Translations under genes and position numbers: made by a program
Notes under the pieces: model-generated
Databases searched by the model: none
Told to the model about the DNA's origin: nothing
What the model saw: only the letters and a program-made list of their open reading frames with translations
Assembly: GCA_016744395.1 (NCBI GenBank)
Contig: JADGEK010000027.1
Coordinates: 1 to 52,805, forward strand
Length of the DNA stretch: 52,805 nucleotides
Direction of reading: 5' to 3'
Origin: Gammaproteobacteria bacterium
Lineage (GTDB): Bacteria; Pseudomonadota; Gammaproteobacteria; GRL18
Shown: positions 27,728 to 36,884 of the stretch, piece by piece
Position numbering within the stretch: the stretch's first letter is position 1
Layout: every line of letters starts with the position of its first letter

Positions 27728-30145
27728 TTACTGAAGTGATTTTAACTCCAGTGTCCACTTTGTTTTGCCTGGTAAAAAGGCACTGGCTTTACCATCGACC
27801 CAATCCTGATGTCCCTTGGAGTAATAAGCCGATAATGGATGACTGCTTTGCCCTGCTGGCATGTGCATAATACCATTTTGTTCTTGCCCTGGAGAAACCA
27901 CCATTCTCATTGATGCCCCAAAATCACTGCCTAGAACTTTGGGCATATTATCATCTCCCGTCAGTGGTGAATCAGGCATGTCCAATAACAAGCCTAAGCC
28001 TGGAATCGCAGCACTCAGCGGATGTCGGATATCAACCTTATACTTATTCCCCCATGTTTGCTGAACAAAATTAATTTGACCATTTTGGGTCATTTCATCA
28101 TACACTTTTTGAGCTGAAGCCAATATAAAACTATTCCAATTATCATGGCCTTCAGGGAGCAAATGTTCTGGTTTTTTACTTATGATTTCCCAGGCAGGGT
28201 ATTCAATTAATTTATCAACCGATGAACGTTTAAACAAGTCTGGATATTTATATTTATAGGCATCAAATATCCAGCCAACTGTCTGATTAACCACCTCCTT
28301 TCTAAAGGCTCTGACAAATCCATAGGCCACTGAATCCGGGGATGCTCTTAAATCAGTTTCACTCTTGAGTGCATCAATCATGAGTAACTGACTGGCTGAT
28401 TTGGGAGACTCCACCACCTGGGCATCTGCCGACTCCAGAGTTGTGAGCAATAATCGTTGCCAACGCTGTAAAAACACAGAACGATTATCTAATTGAATGG
28501 CCAATAAATCCATTTCATTAAATTGATCTTTGGCCAGTAAACCATTACGTACCTGCTGCGCTCTAGCACCTAAATCACCACCCTCAAAACCAATCTTCAA
28601 GAGTTTTTTTCCTGACACCAATCGATTATTAGCTGTCCAGATACGGTGTTTTTCAGGATTACTAATAGTAGGATAATCACTTGCCAACTGAACCCCCTGC
28701 CATTGGTCATGTTCACCTCTTTTAGGCATAGGCCCGGCAATCGTCCAGCCAATATGCCCCTCACTATCTGCAATCACAATATTTTGAGGAGGTAGACCCA
28801 TGGTTGGCGCAACGATCAAAGCTTCAGCCAAAGACTGACTTTTTTCCAATTCCAGTATGTTCAAATTGACGGCCTGATCACCATAAGCAAGCCATTGATG
28901 AGCCATAAACTCACCCTTATGATTTTTTCCAATTACTGGCCCAAAATCCGTTTCTAGAGTGATGTGTTCCTTGCTTGGCCCCGTACTGCTGGCGACCAGA
29001 TGATCAAACAGTTCAAAATTTTTCCAGCCATCCACTGTCTTATACTGAGTATTATCCTCATTCATTTTCAGAACGATTACATCCCCCCAGTCACCATAGC
29101 TATTAGTATAACCCCAGGCAATATTTTCATTACTCCCAGCCACCATTGCAGGTACTCCAGGTAAGGTAACCCCCGTGACCCGTCGGCCATCATCCAGATA
29201 CCAGCTGGCACGATACCAAATGTTAGGCACCCGTAGAGTCAAATGCATATCATTGGCCAACATAGCAGCGGAAGATGGCGTTAATGAGGCGTCAATTGCC
29301 CAACTGTTAGAACCAGCTAAGAAATTAGAGTTAGGACCAAACAAGAAATCAGACTTAGCTTGCGCTTGATGGGACCCATTTTGAGCCTGAGTTGTTTGTA
29401 TCTTGGCCGAAAACAACGCCAATAAATCATCGGGGAGTTTTGTATCAGGTATTTTCAGTGGCACCTTAGTTGATGCTTCACCATCCATTGGTGCATCCCA
29501 TACGCCGCCTTTTGGCGTCAGAAAATCAAACCATTCCTGAGGTAACTCATCTTTTAAGATAGCCAGCGATACTTCTCTATCACCCAGCTCATCATTCAAA
29601 TCAAAATACATGGCATAAATGCATAAAAGACTGTCTTCCGTTTCCCAGGGTTCAGGTAATTGTCCTAATAAAAGGTATTGATAAGGGTCATTGGTTAAGG
29701 CTTCAATCCCTGTATTGACACCATTGGCATAGGACATCAGCGCAGCATAATGTGCCTTGGGTAATTTACGCAGCGCCTGCTGAGCCCGTTGCTTAAAACG
29801 ATGAAGTTTTACCTTTAAATCACTTTCAATGGCACCGTCACCAAGCAGCTCGGCCAATTTCCCAGATGCACTCCTGCGCAGTAAGTCCATTTGAAAAAAT
29901 CGCTCCTGAGCATGAAGATAACCCAGTGCAAAGGCCGTATCCTGGCGATGTTTTGCATGAATAGTTGGTATCCCCTGAGCATCCCGTTCAATTTTCACGG
30001 ACTGGTTGAGCAGAGTTATATTTATTGTGCCATCCAAATCAGGCAAACTGGCATGTAAAATGAAGTAAGCAATCAAGGATAAAAAAAAGAGAAACAGAAC
30101 ACTCCATTTCACTAATAAAAAAATCTTAAGGAAAAAATTATGCAT
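27728..30145 (-). CDS. Penicillin-acylase-family Ntn hydrolase
   Basis: 805 residues. An N-terminal membrane segment or signal (about residues 10-31) is followed by an alpha-chain region, a spacer, and the autocatalytic site AGSNSWA: the new N-terminal Ser of the beta chain is probably Ser279. Family members cleave amide-linked acyl chains such as penicillins, N-acyl-homoserine lactones or glutaryl groups; the substrate here is unknown. A quorum-signal acylase or periplasmic scavenging role is possible. It stands between bioB and comF. Confidence 0.88.
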   Translation of the reverse strand: MHNFFLKIFLLVKWSVLFLFFLSLIAYFILHASLPDLDGTINITLLNQSVKIERDAQGIPTIHAKHRQDTAFALGYLHAQERFFQMDLLRRSASGKLAELLGDGAIESDLKVKLHRFKQRAQQALRKLPKAHYAALMSYANGVNTGIEALTNDPYQYLLLGQLPEPWETEDSLLCIYAMYFDLNDELGDREVSLAILKDELPQEWFDFLTPKGGVWDAPMDGEASTKVPLKIPDTKLPDDLLALFSAKIQTTQAQNGSHQAQAKSDFLFGPNSNFLAGSNSWAIDASLTPSSAAMLANDMHLTLRVPNIWYRASWYLDDGRRVTGVTLPGVPAMVAGSNENIAWGYTNSYGDWGDVIVLKMNEDNTQYKTVDGWKNFELFDHLVASSTGPSKEHITLETDFGPVIGKNHKGEFMAHQWLAYGDQAVNLNILELEKSQSLAEALIVAPTMGLPPQNIVIADSEGHIGWTIAGPMPKRGEHDQWQGVQLASDYPTISNPEKHRIWTANNRLVSGKKLLKIGFEGGDLGARAQQVRNGLLAKDQFNEMDLLAIQLDNRSVFLQRWQRLLLTTLESADAQVVESPKSASQLLMIDALKSETDLRASPDSVAYGFVRAFRKEVVNQTVGWIFDAYKYKYPDLFKRSSVDKLIEYPAWEIISKKPEHLLPEGHDNWNSFILASAQKVYDEMTQNGQINFVQQTWGNKYKVDIRHPLSAAIPGLGLLLDMPDSPLTGDDNMPKVLGSDFGASMRMVVSPGQEQNGIMHMPAGQSSHPLSAYYSKGHQDWVDGKASAFLPGKTKWTLELKSLQ

Positions 30146-30369
30146 TATTGGTGGTTCATCAATCTAAACAACATTATGAAATATAGGTAGGATAATCATA
30201 GTATTATTGATTCCCATCTTCAAGTAATGTATTTTGGCAACTCTGTAATTTAAGCTCTAGTCGATACCAATAAAATGACCCTGGAGACAAAGCATGCCGT
30301 GTCTCTAGCAGGAATAACATTATCTTCAAATCATTCTGTCAAAACCGCATTCTGTCCTTTTTTGAAAAA

Positions 30370-31077
30370 ATGAGCAGTATAGTGCCCAGGCATTGTCTTT
30401 TTTGTCTGGAAAAAACCCATACTCACACAGATCTGTGCCATCACTGTATTAATAAACTGAATTTAAACCAGCCCTGTTGTCAAAGGTGTGCATCCCCTCT
30501 GGAACAAGCTGCTATTACATCAACGAAGCAAGAGGTTATGTTGTGTGGTAATTGTTTAAGTCATCATTTTCATTATGATCGAGTTTATAGCCCATTTACC
30601 TATTCAGAGGAAATGCGATATCTCATCAAAAAAATGAAATATCAAAAAAAAATTCATTTTGCTCATACACTGGCCACTCTTTTTGTGCAAAAAAATCATA
30701 TTATCAAAGACTTTCAACTCCCTCAGGCCATTATTCCTATGCCCATGCACAGCAAACGCCTTAGGCAACGCGGCTTTAATCAGGCACTGGAATTAAGTCG
30801 TTTTTTTGCATCTCACTATACGCTGCCGTTAGACTATACTTCCCTCATCCGCAGCAGGCATACTGACTTACAAGCAGGTATGACGGCCATAGAACGACAA
30901 AAAAATGTACAAAAAGCTTTTAAAATGGCTGCACCTTTAAAATATGATCATATTGCTCTGATTGATGATGTCATGACAACAGGCAGTACCGTCAATGAAG
31001 CGGCCAAAATACTTAAAAAAATCGGTATAAAAAAAGTTGATATCTGGATTATTGCCAGAGCAGGACTTGAGAATTAA
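30370..31077 (+). CDS. comF: ComF-family phosphoribosyltransferase-like protein
   Basis: 235 residues. N-terminal cysteine pairs (CLFCLEK, CHHCI, CCQRC, CGNC) form zinc-ribbon-like sites; the C-terminal half has the PRPP-binding motif ALIDDVMTTGSTVNEA. ComF/GntX proteins function in DNA uptake or are near bio genes in Proteobacteria. It is 4 bases from the next gene, in the same direction. Confidence 0.88.
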   Translation: MSSIVPRHCLFCLEKTHTHTDLCHHCINKLNLNQPCCQRCASPLEQAAITSTKQEVMLCGNCLSHHFHYDRVYSPFTYSEEMRYLIKKMKYQKKIHFAHTLATLFVQKNHIIKDFQLPQAIIPMPMHSKRLRQRGFNQALELSRFFASHYTLPLDYTSLIRSRHTDLQAGMTAIERQKNVQKAFKMAAPLKYDHIALIDDVMTTGSTVNEAAKILKKIGIKKVDIWIIARAGLEN

Positions 31078-31080
31078 AAA

Positions 31081-31983
31081 ATGAATGAAAAAACAGAACA
31101 ACGTATTAGTATCATTGGTTGTGGTTATCTTGGACAAAAACTATTAAACGAATTACTCTCAAGAGATTTAGCCTCCCCAAAAAATATCACCGCTCTGGTT
31201 AAAACACAACCCAGCCAGGAACAATGCGCCCGTTCAGGTGCCAACAGCATCGCTTTTGATATGGATGCTCCAGACAGTCGTTTACCTGATGAATTGCTGT
31301 TGAAGCAGTCCCTCATGTACTATTTTGCACCTCCTCCTGCCCAGGGGGTAAAAGACAAGCGAGCGGAGACCTTTCTCAAGTTACTCACTCAAACAGCACT
31401 TCATAATCAGCCAAAGAAAATAGTGCTCATTAGCACAACAGGAGTTTATGGCAATTGTCATGGGCAATGGGTGAATGAGAACACACCATTAAATCCAGGC
31501 GTTGATCGAGCAAGACGTCGTTATGATGCCGAACAACAGTTTCAAAACTATTGCCTGAAATTGAATATTCCACTGGTTATATTAAGGGTTTCAGGCATTT
31601 ATGGCCCAGGGAAATTACCACTCAAACGCCTTAAGGCACAAACCCCAATTGTCAGGGAAGAAGATTCCCCCTTTAGTAATCGCATTCATGCAGATGATCT
31701 GCTTGAAATTTGTTTAACTGCTGGCTTATCCAGTAAGATTAGTGGTATTTTTAATTGTGCTGATGGTCACCCGACCACCATGTGCGATTATTTTATGAAA
31801 GTAGCAAGAGCCAACCACCTTCCCAAACCACCCACCATTTCACTGGAACAGGCAAAAACACAATTATCTGCAGGTATGCTTTCTTACATGGAGGAATCAC
31901 GGCGCATTGACAATCAAAAGCTTCTGTCAACATTTAAAATCTCATTAAAATACCCTGACCTGGATAGAGGACTTGCACCATAA
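31081..31983 (+). CDS. NAD(P)-dependent epimerase/reductase (YeeZ-like, extended SDR)
   Basis: 300 residues. Nucleotide-binding motif IIGCGYLGQKL near the N-terminus, and a Rossmann fold with an atypical SDR catalytic segment. The segment RRRYDAEQQFQNYCLKL supplies a candidate YxxxxQ/K-like region. Its start is 3 bases after comF, so both are co-transcribed. The substrate is not evident. Confidence 0.8.
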   Translation: MNEKTEQRISIIGCGYLGQKLLNELLSRDLASPKNITALVKTQPSQEQCARSGANSIAFDMDAPDSRLPDELLLKQSLMYYFAPPPAQGVKDKRAETFLKLLTQTALHNQPKKIVLISTTGVYGNCHGQWVNENTPLNPGVDRARRRYDAEQQFQNYCLKLNIPLVILRVSGIYGPGKLPLKRLKAQTPIVREEDSPFSNRIHADDLLEICLTAGLSSKISGIFNCADGHPTTMCDYFMKVARANHLPKPPTISLEQAKTQLSAGMLSYMEESRRIDNQKLLSTFKISLKYPDLDRGLAP

Positions 31984-31995
31984 AATACACCACCC

Positions 31996-32009
31996 TTGAT
32001 ATAGATCGA
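31996..32009 (+). promoter_or_regulatory. FNR-like box upstream of moaA
   Basis: TTGAT-ATAG-ATCGA differs by one base from the FNR consensus TTGAT-N4-ATCAA and is 82 bases before the moaA start. E. coli moaA is anaerobically induced through FNR. It fits the oxygen theme of the locus. Confidence 0.4.
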
Positions 32010-32091
32010 TCATTTTTATAAAAACACTATCTATTTGTGACAATAATAGTATTATCGAATATATCTTATTTAAATAAATGATAGGCTATCT

Positions 32092-33069
32092 ATGAGTTTA
32101 GTTGATCAATATAACCGAGAAATTAAGTACTTGCGGCTTTCTGTCACTGATCGCTGTGATCTTCGTTGTTTTTATTGCATGCCCAAGGGCTTCAAAGGCT
32201 ATGAAGAGCCGACGGATTGGTTAAGTTTTGATGAAATTGAACGTGTCGTTGCCTCATTTACCCGACTGGGTGTGACATCAGTGCGTCTGACGGGAGGCGA
32301 ACCACTGGTGCGCAAAGATTTACCCCTGCTGGCAAAACAACTGGCAGCACTGCCTGGGTTGGACGATCTGTCTTTAAGCACAAACGCGACACGACTTGCC
32401 AAACACGCTAAAGAGTTACGTGACTCTGGCATTTCCAGAATTAATGTCAGTCTGGATACAGTTGACCCTGTTAAATTTAACAATATCACTAAAGGCAAGT
32501 TAGATAAAGTCATTGATGGCCTCTTAAAAGCAAAAGCTGTCGGCCTGGATCCCATTAAAATCAATATGGTCATTATGAAAGGCATTAATGACGACGACGT
32601 TGAACAAATGGTTAATTTCTGTCTGGAGAATGAATTTACTCTACGTTTTATTGAAACCATGCCTATTGGTGATACAGGGCGCGATGCGGCTGATTATTAT
32701 ATTGATCTGCATAAAGTTGAGGCTCGTCTGGCAAAAAAATATGAGCTCATTCCTGCGGTGATGGCTGGAGCAGGTCCCGCTCGCTATGTACAAGTGGCTG
32801 GAACAGCTCTAAAAATAGGCTTTATCACTCCCATATCACAACATTTCTGTGACACCTGTAACCGAGTTCGACTCTCTGCCACGGGCACTTTATATATGTG
32901 TCTTGGCGATGAGCACAAATACGAACTGCGCCCTTTGCTAAGAAAAGGCATCAGCGATGATGATTTGGATAATGTCATCAGAGATGCCATTAACTTAAAA
33001 CCGTTCAAGCATGAGTTTAATGAAAAACCTGAAAAAGTGATTCGTTTCATGTCAATGACTGGTGGCTGA
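32092..33069 (+). CDS. moaA: GTP 3',8-cyclase MoaA
   Basis: 325 residues. Radical-SAM cluster C22, C26, C29 in CDLRCFYC, the second cluster cysteines in FCDTCNRVRL and the distant Cys in LYMC, and the C-terminal GG pair essential to MoaA. It makes the first step of molybdenum cofactor synthesis from GTP. No other moa gene is adjacent. Confidence 0.96.
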   Translation: MSLVDQYNREIKYLRLSVTDRCDLRCFYCMPKGFKGYEEPTDWLSFDEIERVVASFTRLGVTSVRLTGGEPLVRKDLPLLAKQLAALPGLDDLSLSTNATRLAKHAKELRDSGISRINVSLDTVDPVKFNNITKGKLDKVIDGLLKAKAVGLDPIKINMVIMKGINDDDVEQMVNFCLENEFTLRFIETMPIGDTGRDAADYYIDLHKVEARLAKKYELIPAVMAGAGPARYVQVAGTALKIGFITPISQHFCDTCNRVRLSATGTLYMCLGDEHKYELRPLLRKGISDDDLDNVIRDAINLKPFKHEFNEKPEKVIRFMSMTGG

Positions 33070-33506
33070 ATTTAAATTTGTAGGGGATTTCCCTACAAAT
33101 CCGCTTACACCTTTAACTATTTCACTCAATTCTGATTTTTATCATTCTTTTACTCTTCAAAACCACTTACATAGAGCGTTATAATAGGGTAAACAGCTTA
33201 CACATGCTTTAATCTAGAATGTTCAGTTGAACCTATTGTGAATGCCCAATGCACTGAATCTTCCAGACTTTACAATATATTTTAACTTCACTCGTAAGAT
33301 AACTACGAATAAAGCTAAAACAACTTGTAAATTCTAGAATCTCCAGCACCTCCCCTCGTGGGGCTACTTTGGGTGATCATTCTCATAACGATTCAACTAA
33401 TCATTCCAGGCTTAATAGATTCAAGGACAGATTCGGCAAACATCAAAATAACATAATAATTCGTTGCCGATTAAATCAAAGAATAAATAGTTGAGGTAGT
33501 TGTAAA
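33070..33506. other. Gap after moaA: hairpin, no gene seen
   Basis: A hairpin (33076-33100, ATTTGTAGGG/CCCTACAAAT) follows the moaA stop by 6 bases and likely ends its transcript, although no T-run follows. The other 400 bases show no supportable gene; the last part must hold the promoter of the next gene. Confidence 0.45.
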
Positions 33507-33980
33507 ATGGGTGTATCAGAAAATAATGCTCACTATGGGCATCGTCTAAGAGTTTATCGAAAAATTGGTGATGTAATCTACGATGAAGTTTATTATTTAA
33601 CCGAGAACGGTAAATCAGTCACAAAAAGACGTGAAAAAGAAATACGTGCACAGGCAAAAGCTCGCGATCTAGAGCTTTTAGAATTTCAAGCAGAGTACCA
33701 ACAAGAACAGGATGCTGCAAATCCAGTCAAGTTCCATAGCGATGGTCGTATTATCGGGCTGACTCGCCAACAGCAGCAAAGTAAAGAGCGAACGATAGAC
33801 ATATTCAAGTTACGCCTTCGCCTGCCCGATGGCAGTATTTCCTGGGGAAGTATCAGTATTGATCTACATGGCTTTGACAATGCCTTTTCACAAGCACTAG
33901 AACGAATTGTCGAAGACTTAAATATCAATAAACGAACTAAAATTTATCGCCAAATGAAAAGTGCTCAAGCTGCTTATTAA
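33507..33980 (+). CDS. Conserved-looking protein, unknown function (157 residues)
   Basis: 157 residues, charged, no membrane segment, with an N-terminal region (HRLRVYRKIGDVIYDEVYYLTENG), a coiled helical middle rich in Gln/Glu (about residues 38-75) and a C-terminal part with RLPDGSISWGSISIDLHGF. No family recognised. Normal codon use suggests a real gene; it is convergent with the cytochrome b gene. Confidence 0.65.
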   Translation: MGVSENNAHYGHRLRVYRKIGDVIYDEVYYLTENGKSVTKRREKEIRAQAKARDLELLEFQAEYQQEQDAANPVKFHSDGRIIGLTRQQQQSKERTIDIFKLRLRLPDGSISWGSISIDLHGFDNAFSQALERIVEDLNINKRTKIYRQMKSAQAAY

Positions 33981-33995
33981 CAAACAGATAAGTCA

Positions 33996-34056
33996 GTAGT
34001 CAGTAGTCAAAAACAATCATTCAGCAATTTCATGCTCTGTTTTGACTATAGACTAC
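33996..34056. terminator. Imperfect hairpin between convergent genes
   Basis: Arms 33996-34012 and 34040-34056 pair in 15 of 17 positions. The left arm contains a tandem repeat of AGTAGTC. It lies between the ends of the plus-strand unknown gene and the minus-strand cytochrome b gene, so it may terminate both, though no T-run follows. Confidence 0.45.
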
Positions 34057-34060
34057 AGAG

Positions 34061-34720
34061 CTATTTTAATAATCCAGGCTCATCCGCTTTAATATAAGCC
34101 AATTCCTCATCTGTTAGCTCCACATCATCATAGCCAGTAATCATCGGCTTCACATGCTCTGTAAAGGAATGACCTGTGGTAAGTAAATAGACATGAGCGA
34201 TCACAAACACGGTAATAGCAATTGCAGCAGCCGTATGAACCAGAGCAATATTTCCCAGACCCAAGTCATTTAAAAAACCACCAATGCCAAAACTGATCAG
34301 CAAATAAGGAATTCCTGACAGCCAGATAGCTGGAAAGATTACAGTCTTAACTAATAGATAGGTCATCGCTTGCAGTGGATTGTGTTTGCGTCGGTAAGTT
34401 TTTCGATAAGGATGATCTTCCCCTTTAAAAATACCATAAGCATAGAACCGAGCCACTTCTATAAAGTTTTTCGTGGTGGGCAGGTAATGCCTCCATTGAC
34501 CCGTAGTGAAAAGCCAAAAAGTAGCAAATAACCAAATCACTATCAATATCATGGCAGCCCAGGTATGCAAGGTCACTGCATCCGCAAATCCCATCAATGG
34601 ATTCACCCCATAAATTGCAGAACCACTAAACAATAAAGTAAAAATAAGAGCCATTTGGCTCCAATGCCATAGGCGTTCAAAACGTTTGAAAACGACAAGT
34701 TTGATTGTATTCATCGACAT
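34061..34720 (-). CDS. Cytochrome b (b561/thiosulfate-reductase gamma-like membrane subunit)
   Basis: 219 residues, four membrane helices. Histidines expected to bind two b hemes are seen in FERLWHWSQM, VTLHTWAAM, IALVHTAAAI and IAHVYLLTTGHS, as in formate dehydrogenase or Ni-hydrogenase cytochrome b subunits. Its start overlaps the end of the octaheme cytochrome gene by one base, so the two form a quinone-linked electron transfer module. Confidence 0.85.
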   Translation of the reverse strand: MSMNTIKLVVFKRFERLWHWSQMALIFTLLFSGSAIYGVNPLMGFADAVTLHTWAAMILIVIWLFATFWLFTTGQWRHYLPTTKNFIEVARFYAYGIFKGEDHPYRKTYRRKHNPLQAMTYLLVKTVIFPAIWLSGIPYLLISFGIGGFLNDLGLGNIALVHTAAAIAITVFVIAHVYLLTTGHSFTEHVKPMITGYDDVELTDEELAYIKADEPGLLK

Positions 34721-36447
34721 TATTTTTTCCTCATACGAGTAACAACAATACGTAGAGCACCATGACCGAGTACACCAGCCAAAGTACCCAAAATAGCCAA
34801 TAAACCGATAATATTGAGTATTTCATTTTTCTGTGTACCTGGAATATAAACGCTGCCATCATCCAGATGATCGAGTCTGCCCCCTTTAGCGTGACACTCT
34901 GAACATTCCATGGCACCTTCTTTGGGTGCAACCATGTGGTTAACAGGCCAGTAAGAAAGTGTCTCTACATAGTCCCACTCCCCACTATAAGGAATACCAT
35001 TTTTCTTCATACCCGCAGCAATGGATTTACCAAAGTCATAGTTACCCCAAAGTGCAGAATCATCATTTCCCCAGAGTGACATATAAACCAAAGTATTATT
35101 GCCTTTGTCATAGGGCTGAGTGGTATGCATTTTTTTAAAAGGATAAATTCGAGAAGCAGAATCATTGGCTGAGCCTGAAAAGCTATTAATATCAATTGGG
35201 CCTTTAGAGGGATCAAATTTGGTATCAATGGTTGTGTAGTTCATCGTGCCGTCAAACCAGGCATACATAGGTTGCAAATTTTCTGCGTAAGTAAAACTTC
35301 CCTTAATGGATTTATAAGTTGCCCGATGATGTCCGTCACCCTGAGTATATTCCTTAAGCTTAAAGCCTTCACCATTTTTGAGCTTGCCCATGGTTCGCCA
35401 GTCCCAGTCCACTTCAGTCGCGACCCCACCTCTGGCAATTTCAGGAATATGGCAGGTTTCACAAGCGACTTTACTCGTATGAGTATTAAGCTTAATTCCC
35501 TCCACCGTATTAATCGGATGAGGTGATGCGCTATGACAACTTTCACAAGAAGCCGTTTCACGAGGCATTCCAGGCTTGCCTGTGCCCACTTCATCATTGA
35601 CAGTCATTTCATAACGGCTGCCTGCCCATTCATGTGCTTCACCCACATGACAAGTCACACAAGTAAAATCTTCACCCTCTTTACTCATATGAACATCAAC
35701 TTTTTTCGGGGGATCAAATAGCACCGATGACAAATCACCATGTTTGACATTGTCACCACCACCGCCATAGAAATGACATTTACCACAATTATTTCGAGTT
35801 GGCATTTGCACACTTTGAGCAATTTTCTCCCACTCAATAGCAGGCTTGCCTTCAAACATTACGGAACAGGCTTTATTACCCGCCGAAGTGGGCGTTTTAT
35901 AATAAGTACCCGTCGACTCATGACAAATCAAACAGTCCATATTATCCTGATTAGTAAAATCAAAATCTGAATCGGTCATGTTATAACCCGCATGACACTG
36001 AGCACACATTCCTTCATTTCCACGAGCATTGGTACAAAAATTATTGATCAGCACACTTTTACCCAGATGCTGGCCTGTTTTAGGGTGTTTATAATCCCAG
36101 GTCCAATGTTTATTTTTCATAAACTGATGGCCTGCAGTATTATGGCATTCTAAACAAGCTTTGGTCACTTCCGGGCCACTGAAAAAAGGCCCTTTAAGGG
36201 CTTTAAGCTGGGAATGATCGGTGGTTGATTTACTTTCTTTTTGAACAGCACTCTGATTGATTTTAGAGGCATGTTCCTGATCAGTTTTAGAGTATTCAGA
36301 AATCCCCATTTCAATTTTAGATTCGAGAGGTGGTGCTGATGCATAAGCACCAGAAAGGCAACTGCACATTATGAATAGTAACAACAAGTGCATTAAATAA
36401 CGGTAAAAATTATTTGCAAAATGAGAATATGACATAGATCTATCCAT
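34720..36447 (-). CDS. Octaheme tetrathionate-reductase-type cytochrome c (Otr family)
   Basis: 575 residues. Signal peptide (LLLLFIMCSCLSGAYASA), then eight CxxCH heme sites: CLECH, CAQCH, CLICH, CGKCH, CVTCH, CESCH, CETCH, CSECH. A C-terminal membrane helix (about residues 545-567) anchors it. The layout fits Otr of Shewanella, which can reduce tetrathionate, nitrite and hydroxylamine in vitro; the in vivo substrate is not certain. Coupled to the cytochrome b gene below. Confidence 0.88.
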   Translation of the reverse strand: MDRSMSYSHFANNFYRYLMHLLLLFIMCSCLSGAYASAPPLESKIEMGISEYSKTDQEHASKINQSAVQKESKSTTDHSQLKALKGPFFSGPEVTKACLECHNTAGHQFMKNKHWTWDYKHPKTGQHLGKSVLINNFCTNARGNEGMCAQCHAGYNMTDSDFDFTNQDNMDCLICHESTGTYYKTPTSAGNKACSVMFEGKPAIEWEKIAQSVQMPTRNNCGKCHFYGGGGDNVKHGDLSSVLFDPPKKVDVHMSKEGEDFTCVTCHVGEAHEWAGSRYEMTVNDEVGTGKPGMPRETASCESCHSASPHPINTVEGIKLNTHTSKVACETCHIPEIARGGVATEVDWDWRTMGKLKNGEGFKLKEYTQGDGHHRATYKSIKGSFTYAENLQPMYAWFDGTMNYTTIDTKFDPSKGPIDINSFSGSANDSASRIYPFKKMHTTQPYDKGNNTLVYMSLWGNDDSALWGNYDFGKSIAAGMKKNGIPYSGEWDYVETLSYWPVNHMVAPKEGAMECSECHAKGGRLDHLDDGSVYIPGTQKNEILNIIGLLAILGTLAGVLGHGALRIVVTRMRKK

Positions 36448-36884
36448 ACTGTTTTATTAAAAAGTAAACCCTCTAAATAAAAGTATCGATATTGCATACC
36501 AAGTTATAATTTTGATATGTGTAGGCTAGTGTGTGTTGGTATCGTTTTATTATTATGAGTCTTTGGGAAAGACTCCATTACTATAACAGACTTTAATATT
36601 ATAGCAACTCTCCAAAAAAAAGCTGAGTGACTGAACCATCAACTGAATCAGTGTAATGAAACACCTTACATTGATAAAAGATAAAAAGAGTTCTTCATAT
36701 TATTGCCTAAAATATTGTCAATAAAAGTAATCATTTTCTTGTAGTTCCACACCTACAGATACTGATGGTTGTATATGATTTCATCAATCAGCCTATTGTA
36801 TTGTTGCATTGATTGCGTCATCATAAAAAAATTAAAATGTTTCCTCTATATATTATCGTAACAATCAATTTGAGTATTCAGATT
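36448..36884. other. Gap upstream of octaheme cytochrome and Wzz-like genes
   Basis: Divergent 437-base gap. It holds a small perfect hairpin (36557-36575, GAGTCTTT/AAAGACTC). If the upstream TTG at 36813 were used, the next gene would begin there, but no ribosome site supports it. No other gene seen. Confidence 0.4.

Noticed and set aside
32199-32660. Minus-strand frame inside moaA
   Set aside because: Shadow of a well-supported moaA gene.
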